Origin: Terebella lapidaria
Taxonomy: Eukaryota > Annelida > Polychaeta > Terebellida > Terebellidae
Direction of reading: 5' to 3'
Assembly (NCBI GenBank): GCA_949152475.1
Contig: OX424561.1
Coordinates: forward strand, 27,398,481 to 27,462,480
Length of the DNA stretch: 64,000 nt
Numbering within the stretch: position 1 is the first letter of the stretch; each line of letters opens with the position of its first letter. A model generated the notes under the pieces. It ran no database searches. It was given only the letters and a program-made list of their open reading frames with translations, and was not told the origin of the DNA. Shown piece by piece: positions 56,354 through 64,000 of this stretch. The translations under genes were made by a program, and so were the position numbers.

Positions 56354-59250
56354 AAGTGTCACTATCACGAAGGTACTAATCACTAGTAGATATAGTATGT
56401 AGACTCATCCTGAGATAGTGTCACTCTCACGGAGGTACTACTCACTAGTAGATATAGTATGTAGACTCATCCTGAGATAGTGTCACTCTCACGGAGGTAC
56501 TACTCACTAGTAGATATAGTATGTAGAATAAGAGTAGAATATAATAAAATTTTATTCAACGTCGGATCAACAGAACATGATAAAACAATAGCCCAGGGAA
56601 TATTTACCGACAAAGATGATACAATATATGTACAATGATCCTAGTATCATACCATTAAAACATTGAATCCAGTAGAATATATTCCCACTTCTTCTGTAGA
56701 ATTTTGAAACTTTTATAATTCACTTCTCGCTTGATATTTTTCGGTAGTCCATTCCATAATTATGGTGGTTCCTTCATACCTTAGATTATGTTTACCATAT
56801 TTCACAGTGTTAAACTTCGGTGGCTGTAATCGCAAGAAGTCGTTTATGTCGTAACGTCCTGATTTCACCTCAAATGAGTTTTCTAAATACTGGGGAACAT
56901 TTGAAGACATGTTGCAATAAGCCTTAGCCTGTGTACATACAATGAAGGTTTACCACTTTTACTTCTCAGTTCTTCATATGGTGATTTGAAATCATTCATC
57001 ACATATCTCAGAGCACGTTCTTGTATTTTTTAATCTTTCTTGCATTAGCTATACTACACTAGTGCCATACCAGTGGACAGTAATTGAAATATGACAGTAT
57101 GAAGCTCTCTGGGAGTGTGAATTGTTCTTTCATTTCAAATGTATGAGCTAATCGAGCTATAGCATTTAGGTGACATCCTGCCTTTTTGCAATGATATTGA
57201 TATGTACATCAAAATCTAGCATGTGGTCAATATGAACCCCTAACAATTTGACATTTTTCTCAGGTTGTAGAGATATACCATTGACAGAGATTGGCTTTTC
57301 ACCTGTTTGCTTACCAAATACAATGTATTGAAACTTTGATGGATTTGCTTGCAATCCATTATTTTCAAACCATTCCATGATTACCTTTGCAGCATTTTCA
57401 GTATTGGACACAATATCAGCTACATTCTCCCTTGTACACACAAAGTATATTCATCAGCATAGATATATATATATATCACATACCTCCTGCATAGAGTACA
57501 TCAAGTCATTGCGAAGCACATTGTAAACAAATGGTCCAATTTTAGATCCTTGTGCTGTTCCTTTCTTCACATTCATCCAATCACCTTTTATACTATGCAT
57601 TTTCACTCTTTACTGTCTATCTTTGAAATAATTAGCAATCATCTTACATGCACCTTCATCAAATCCATAAGCATGCATTTTAGCAACAAGGAGGCCATGT
57701 GAGATACAATCAAATGCTTTAGATAGGTCAGTGAGGAGAGCTGCACAATGTTGGTGTGTATCAAGGGCTTGCTTACATTTATACATCATATTCAACAGTA
57801 CACTCTCACAGCTATATCCTTTCCTGAAGCCAGACAGATTGGGTGAAAACACTGATTCAAAGTAAGATGTCATTTGTTCCAGCAGAACACCTTTAAATAT
57901 TTTGGTAAAACAAGGCAAAACACTCACAGGTCTATAGTTTTCCTTATGCAGTCTATTATTCTTTTTTTTATACTGGTGTAACCTCAGTAAGCTTCAATTC
58001 TGTTGGAAACATAAATGTACTTATTGCCTTATTGATAACATGTTGTAAGGGCTGAGCTAGGTGCTGGGCCCCTATTCTTAGAAGCTTAGGCTGGGTATTA
58101 TCATGACCAGTTGATTTTTTAATATTCACATCTCAAAGCTTTTAAAATACATTTTCTTGAGTCACCTGTTTGAAACAAAATACATTTTGAGCAGACATTG
58201 ACTTGATACATTTGACAGCTGGATTTTCTTGATGCTTATTCACAATTTCATTGATATTTTCATGTGGAATGTCATCTGGGTACCCAATGTTATTTGCAAC
58301 ATTTACATAGTACTCATTCAATACATTACACACCTCCAGGCGATTGTTTGTGATACAGTTGTCTTCCATAAGTGTTATAACATCATTTGATTTTTTGTTA
58401 TTATGTGATATCAAGGGTTTGACATGTTTCCAAAACTCCTTACTATCCTTTACAATAGAACATTTATTTTGTAAATATGTTTTAACACTTTTTCCCGAAT
58501 CTTCACTTCCAGATCCCTATACTTTCTATATTGTTCCCAATTCTTGTTTTGTATTTATGATATCTACGCTTCATGTTGCGTACATTTATAGTTTTTCTTA
58601 GTTCAGCATTCATATATGGGACTTGATTATGCCTGATCACTTTGGTTTTCATTGGAGCATGCTCATCAATAATGTTCTGAAAGAGATTTTGACAGAACCA
58701 GTATGAATTATTTACATCATCAAATATATCAGAGACATGAAGACTCATGCTGAGGTAGTGTCACTATCACGGAGGTACTACTCCCTAGTAGATATAGTAT
58801 GTAGACCCATGCTGAGGTAGTGTCACTCTCACAGAGGTACTACTCACGAGTAGATATAGTATGTAGACCCATGCTGAGGTAGTGTCACTCTCACAGAGGT
58901 ACTACTCACGAGTAGATATAGTATGTAGACCCATGCTGAGGTAGTGTCACTCTCACAGAGGTACTACTCACTAGTAGATATAGTATGTGGACCCATGCTG
59001 AGGTAGTGTCACTCTCACGGAGGTACTACTCACTAGTAGATATAGTATGTAGACCCATGCTGAGGTAGTGTCACTATCACGGAGGTACTACTCACTAGTA
59101 GATATATTATGTAGACCCATGCTGAGGTAGTGTCACTATCACGGAGGTACTATTCACTAGTAGATATATTATGTAGACCCATGCTGAGGTAGTGTCACTA
59201 TCACGGAGGTACTATTCACTAGTAGATATGGTATGTAGACCCATACTTTA
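56354..59250. repeat. 62-bp minisatellite, split in two
   Basis: The unit contains GTAGTGTCACTCTCACGG and ACTAGTAGATATAGTATGTA. About three units lie at 56354-56527 and eight, spaced exactly 62 bases, from 58739 to about 59250. Both blocks have the same orientation and the unit phase continues across the intervening LINE fragment. Neighbouring units differ by only one or two bases, so the array is young or homogenised. Confidence 0.9.
56528..58738 (-). mobile_element. 5'-truncated, broken LINE (Rex1/CR1-like)
   Basis: Read on the minus strand, a linker segment (58748-58503: DEHAPMKTKVIR, NQVPYMNAELRK) leads to the reverse transcriptase: SVLPCFTKIFKGVLLEQ and LTDLSKAFDCISHGLL (about 57927-57610), then GTAQGSKIGPF, ADEYTLCV in the position of the F/YADD motif, and KNVKLLGVHIDHMLDFDVHI (57441-57166). 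The endonuclease is missing. The frames are interrupted several times by stops and shifts, and the catalytic second Asp appears changed to Glu. The 3' end is at the left, next to an AATAAAATTTTATT stretch. It is inactive and older than the LINE at 26 kb. Confidence 0.75.
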
Positions 59251-59309
59251 ATTGTAGTTTGTATGTTGATTGACAAGAACAAAGTTTTATTACACTTTAT
59301 ATAATTCAT

Positions 59310-60158
59310 AATTGTAGGTTTTTGTATGGTGCTTTTCAACGCTTCGTAACATTCCCAAAGCGCTTCACAATTATAACCCCCGATTTTATGGCCTGGAACC
59401 ACTTTCCTTTTTTTTTTTTTATTTATTTATTTTTTTTTTATTAAATATTTTTTTTGGGCGAACCCATTTTTGTGTTTATGCAGTGCAACTTAATTATGGG
59501 GTGTGATATATTTACAACTGTGGAGTTCCATTCCGGTTTGGGACTGCATGACAGGGCTATGTCACACGCTTCCTATCATACCGTTCATGGACCTGGCATG
59601 GGGGTGTCCCTACCAGACCATGAAGCTATCCTGGTGTTAACCAGGCCCGGTGAACATAGCACCTGCGGACCCTATGGTGTAATCATCCCCATTCCTGAGT
59701 CATACCACCAGGAAGTCCCCCAATATCGTACTCGTAGGTGAGTAACTCACGGCTGAGTGGTCAGCCTACCCATTGAGCCCACAGCACACCCATCCTGGGT
59801 GGGGATCGGCCATGATAAATCCCTCGGTCACCGATGGGATTCGAACTCACGACCTCCCGGCTTTGAATCCTGCAGCTTAACCACTGCGCTACAGGGACCA
59901 CTTTCCGATCATCGTCCATGGACAATAAAAATTATTGCAGCCACTGGCGCAAGGTGACTAGGTCAGACATACATTGTACAATACTAGGTCACACATACAT
60001 TATACAATAACAAACACTGTCAATCGGGTACTCATTTGTACGACTGAATGAACCGAGACACATTGTGATACACATCTGCCCAAGGGTGTTAGATAGTCAA
60101 CACAACAGCGCCAGCGCCACGGTTCGAACCTGCCGGTCACGAGGCGAGCGCCTTAAGG
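59310..60158 (-). mobile_element. tRNA-derived SINE, interrupted by another SINE
   Basis: On the minus strand the head shows AAGGCGCTCGCCTCG and a B box GGTTCGAACC (60121-60130). A block then reads TTGGGCAGATGTG, CACAATGTGTCTCGG and AAATGAGTACCCG, resembling a central domain common in marine-animal SINEs. The distal part, with AAGCGCTTTGGGAATG (about 59350-59365), lies beyond the inserted SINE. The A box is degenerate. A 26-bp direct repeat lies at about 59957-60010. Confidence 0.55.
59408..59896 (-). mobile_element. tRNA-derived SINE with 10-bp target duplication
   Basis: ACCACTTTCC flanks it at 59398-59407 and 59897-59906. On the minus strand it starts CCCTGTAGCGCAGTGG, with an A box TAGCGCAGTGG (59891-59881) and a B box GTTCGAATCC (59846-59837), giving RNA polymerase III promoter spacing. 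It ends in an A-rich tail (seen as T-runs at 59408-59453). The cloverleaf is imperfect, so it is a SINE head rather than a tRNA gene. It has inserted into an older SINE. Confidence 0.8.
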
Positions 60159-60159
60159 T

Positions 60160-61160
60160 TGTTCGAAACACCCGGGAAGGTGTTTTTATTGAGTAAAAAA
60201 TTATATTTCTTTATAGCTAGAAATGTGTTGGTTACAAAAAGCAGGAAAAAAATAGTAGGTCACCGTGTGATATTTTTTGCTATGATGCATTTTGTTGACC
60301 TCCTATCAGTCTTAAAAGTACCTCAGCAATAGCCACAATCCATTACATCATGACACACTATCTAACTGCATAGTTTTGCCTAAAACTCTATATTTATAGG
60401 ATTTATTAGTACAGAATTGTTGTATATGCAACGGTTCATTAAACTGATGAGACAAAAATCGCTAGCACTGAGTTTGATATGTTTCGTGGCAAGAGTAAGA
60501 ACATGTGTATATATTTCAGCACTAAATTTTACAGAAAAAGAGCAACTTTTCTTAATCCACACAACGTTGAGTATCACTGCTCGGTCAGTAATACAGTATT
60601 TTTACTATTTTTTACACATAGTTCTTCATTGATATTTTGGCTTTGTAAAAATAACTGTGAATAATAGACCTATCCAGGTTACTTTACGAGATATAAGCTT
60701 TAAAACATGAAAATTGTCATTTTATTGAACACAAAATCAATAATTTCATGAATTTGGAGTGCATTCTATGTAAAATTATTCGAATATTTGTGAGTATGAA
60801 TTGAAATTAGACTCACAAATGTATAAAAGGCTGGCATGGTTGATGTGATTATTAGCATGAACGATGTGGCCGCTAGAATGAACTAATAGATGTTGACTGG
60901 TCAATTGACTTAGATGAGATTATCTCCGGTCGCTAACTCAGTAGGCCTAATAGTTGAAATATCACCACCAAAATGACAAGTCAGTAGAACTCTAGAAATA
61001 AATTTCACCCAATTGGCTTGAGCAAGATGGCCGCCACATTTGGCACAGGATTTTGCGAAAACTTTGCATACGGACAACATGGTTGATAACGGATTTGACT
61101 GTGATGGCAACGCTGATCTATGCGCGGTGATTTTTGGAAATTATTTCATCTATAGGTCTA
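60160..61160. other. Intergenic stretch, nothing recognised
   Basis: No gene was recognised; the open frames are short and without motifs. Confidence 0.4.
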
Positions 61161-61164
61161 TTTC

Positions 61165-62257
61165 ATTTGCCACGGTCAAATTAAAAGTCACGACAATATT
61201 CAGCATATATAAATTCCTATCAGTCCACAATTGATTCTCAAGTTGTAAAGTCGATGATAAGCGGGATTTTAGTCATTTTCTTCTTTGACCTTGTAAATGA
61301 GGTCAAAGGTCAAACCAGGGTCATCAGAATATTTGAACAATATCATTTCCTATATGTCCACCATTGATTCCTAAGCTGTAAAGTCGAAAATGAGCGAGGT
61401 ATTAGCCATTTGTGCTCTTGATCTTGAAAATCATGTCAAAGGTCAAATTCAAGGTCATCACAATATTCAGCATATGTCATTTCCTATAGGTCCACAATTG
61501 ATTCCTAAGCTGTAAAGTGGATAATAAGCGATATATTAGCTGTTTTTTTCTTCGACCTGTTCTTTGATCAAGGTCATCGGAATATTCGGATTATATCATT
61601 TCCTATGTGCACAATTGATTCCTAAGCTGTAAAGTCGATAATAAGATGATATTAGCCATTTTGTGCTCTGACCTTGAAAATGAGGTCAAAGGTCGAATTC
61701 AAGGTCATTACAATAATCCGCATATATCATTTCCTATGTGTCCATAATTGATTCCTGGTCTGTGATCTCAATACTAAGTGAGCTGATCTCAATACTAATA
61801 TTAGGCATAATGTGTCCCACTATAAAGCATAGGAGAATTTAACATGAGAAAGTCTTATTTGGGACCCGTCAAGAAAATGAAAATGGCCGCTACACGCCGA
61901 CCGGCGATTCAGGGGCAACGAAACCTATACACGTCACAGAGGTATGTGAGAGCAATCTTTTGAAATAAAAATCTCAAAACTGCCGCACAGTTTTTGAGAA
62001 AATGGCCGCCAAGGTCAGAAATTGGCCATTTTTCGGCGAAAATGGTCGCCATTTTGGAAAAAATGCGAAAATCCAAAAAAAAAAACCCTCTTGAAATATT
62101 TTTAGGTATTTTTGTGCAAAATTTCAGAAAGATCTGATTGTAAACTTTAAAGATAAAAATGTGGACGGACGACGCCGACGCCGACGACGACGACGGACGA
62201 CGGACGCAACGCCATGCCAATAGGTTATCGGACCATAGGTACGGTAATCTAAAAAGT
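61165..62257 (-). repeat. Family A/B repeat, reverse copy
   Basis: About five tandem units (61165-61800) are followed by the A-rich inverse of the unique part, a GACGACGAC tract and the AGGTTATCGGACC hairpin end at about 62220-62250. The unique part resembles family B (CGACCGGCGATTCAGGGGCAACG), so the copy looks chimeric. A perfect DR1 lies at 61300-61312. Confidence 0.75.
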
Positions 62258-62259
62258 CA

Positions 62260-63050
62260 GCCCCATTCGGCTTAGATAGCGGAACGGGTATGGCAGACGA
62301 AACGTGTCAAAAACGACGGAGGTAACGGAAATTGGGCCCCGCGAAATCGAGCCTTATCACGCCGCCCAAGCAGACATCACAATGGTGTGCGGCACATCAT
62401 ATTGTGAGTAAAAAACCACGTCGGCACCTCACAATGTGTGTGGAGATCATCACAAGGTGTGTGCATTATTTTAGACAAAGTTTGTTCAGTGGATAACAGA
62501 TGAGAGACAAGTGTACTAGAGATGATAATTTTTTTTGGCATAAACTCCCCTGTGATCTATGTATTCGTCTTCCCTACTGGCAAGTGTCAAGAGTTGATAC
62601 AATGTGTGGAGTGCGCGATACAACGTGGTATGGGTGGCAAAAATGACAAACTCACTTACTTGAAATGCATATTTCCCCAAATAATTTACGTTTAACCAGT
62701 ACATATAAACAGCAGGAATACCGTGTTACATCACTCTTTCGTACGTACTATATTATATCTTCGAACATAATTATGAAGTGTTTACCCAGTCTCAATTTGT
62801 GGTACATTAGAAATATGAAAATGCTTACACAAATGGTATTGCGAAACATATCAGTACACGCCAAACTGAATATCTACCTACATGTATATCAAAAGGGATC
62901 AGCTCTATATATAACATGATCTTCTGTGGAACATAAAAAGATATTCTAGTGTCTAATTCTCTTCGAGAAAACTGTATTCTAACGGAATAAACGCAGACAC
63001 ATGTAGGTCGATGAACGCTTGGCGAACATTATGGCCTCTATTCACCATGA
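62260..63050. other. Intergenic stretch, nothing recognised
   Basis: No gene was recognised. CACAATGTGTGTGG-type repeats lie near 62380-62460. Confidence 0.4.
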
Positions 63051-63057
63051 ATGGACA

Positions 63058-63556
63058 GCAACACTGTATGAACTGGAGGTTTCAAATACTTCAAAATTCA
63101 ATTGTGAGCAATATAAAGGTCCAACGTCATGTAAATGGGGCTCTGATAACTTATTGTTGAATCGCCTGTGGCGTGTCAACGCTCTAAGGACATGGTGTAC
63201 GCTCTAAAGCTGCCTGGTCAAAGTTAACAGTCTGGATACTTGCAGTAATGAGTAGTCTTTGGGTGGAATATCCGAAACGGGTTCATTGAAACTTCACATA
63301 AAACGCTTCCGAAAATGATAATTGTTCATCAAAACAACCACAAGACATTCTCAATGGCTGTTTATACTTCCTGAAGAAGGTCTATGTAACTTTGACCAGG
63401 CAGCGTTAGAGCGTTGACCTTGTCCTTAGAGCGTTGACACGCCATAGGCATTACACTTATAAATTATGAGATCCCTATTTAGATGGCGTTGTGCCTTTAT
63501 ATTGCTCACAATTGAAGTTTAGAGTATTTGAAACCTCTAGTTCATACAGTGTTGTT
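63058..63556. repeat. Long inverted repeat, arms about 170 bp
   Basis: Arms 63058-63228 and 63385-63556 are reverse complements at roughly 85 percent by eye. Both contain GGCGTGTCAACGCTCTAAGG, ACACTGTATGAACT and CAATTGTGAGCAATATAAAG. The spacer is about 155 bp. It is probably a non-autonomous foldback element. A related AGAGCGTTGAC motif recurs at 63808-63820 and 63877-63886. Confidence 0.7.
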
Positions 63557-63904
63557 GTAGGTGGACCGTAAGAATCGGATACATTGCGATCAATCTTTGG
63601 ACACTACATATTTGTGGCCCACATCCGTGGGCGAGGGCCTATTTCTTAACAAATTAGATTCCAATGGATAATTGGACAGCACAGAATTGTACATTAGTAT
63701 CTCGCACACTGCATCGAAAACTTGTTCTAAAGTAACATGGTCAGTATTTTACAGAATCATTATTTTACTCACGATGTGTCGTAATCAGCTCAGGAAAAGT
63801 TAGCCTTAGAGCGTTGACAACAACATGACTTGACCCCTAACAAAAGAACTAGGTCGGTCAACGCTCTATGCCATTTGGCAGGGTGTTCATCTATGGCACT
63901 ACGG

Positions 63905-64000
63905 AAGCGTATTAGGGCCACATGACTTTTTTTCCAAATCAATTTGTCGACTTATTATCTCGATAAATCGAGATATTATCTCGATAAATCGACTTATTAT
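63905..64000 (+). repeat. Start of a palindromic satellite element, cut by the window end
   Basis: It begins GGAAGCGTATTAGGGCCACA, then self-complementary units around TTATCTCGATAAATCGA. The GGAAGCGTATT start matches the terminus at 16005-16016. Confidence 0.6.

Noticed and set aside
59824-59899. Possible tRNA gene on the minus strand with A and B boxes
   Set aside because: The anticodon arm does not fold well, and the sequence runs straight into a SINE body with an A-rich tail and target duplication.

Overview
This is a 64 kb piece of AT-rich animal nuclear DNA. Genes are sparse and split by introns, with GT-AG sites and one LDL-receptor class A (LDLa) module per exon. Most of the rest is transposable elements and tandem repeats. 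The gene content (a Fuseless-like membrane protein, a TIR-domain adaptor, secreted LDLa proteins), the repeat types (Penelope-like RT, tRNA-derived SINEs, CR1/Jockey-type LINE) and frequent TAGGCCTA-like palindromes suggest a marine invertebrate, perhaps a hemichordate or echinoderm. That placement is inference; a mollusc or brachiopod cannot be excluded.

Layout. 1.18-2.06 kb (+): last two coding exons of a Fuseless-like multipass protein. 6.2-8.7 kb: a nested repeat. 9.2-10.5 kb: a tandem duplication of the 3' flank of an apparently intronless TIR-domain gene (10.46-11.37 kb, -). 11.7-14.7 kb: a transposon with perfect 43-bp terminal inverted repeats, itself interrupted by a family A repeat. 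15.4-20.2 kb: more repeats, including palindromic satellite. 20.5-22.0 kb (-): three 3' exons of a four-transmembrane protein, with two MITE-like elements beside it. 26.0-29.6 kb (+): a LINE with a long uninterrupted ORF. 29.9-36.8 kb: repeats, a Gypsy-like fossil and a Penelope-like fragment.

38.1-56.1 kb (+) is the main host locus: three tandem paralogues encoding small secreted LDLa proteins. The first (38.1-39.0) is decayed, the second (45.3-48.4) has five LDLa modules and the third (50.2-56.1) has eight. The two better-preserved copies begin with a signal-peptide exon whose ATG directly follows an acceptor, carry phase 1-1 LDLa exons alternating between two types, and end in a lysine-rich tail exon and an AATAAA signal. 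A 2,391-bp tandem duplication with one difference seen lies between the first and second. 56.3-60.2 kb holds a minisatellite split by a broken LINE, then a SINE inserted in a SINE. 61.2-64.0 kb is repeat again.

The dominant repeat, called family A here, has hairpin-forming ends and tandem units of about 134 bp. These contain perfect nuclear-receptor motifs: DR1 AGGTCAAAGGTCA and the extended half-site TCAAGGTCA. I located at least eleven perfect DR1 sites. This and the LDLa cluster are the two points most worth following up. All calls come from reading the sequence; no database search was run.
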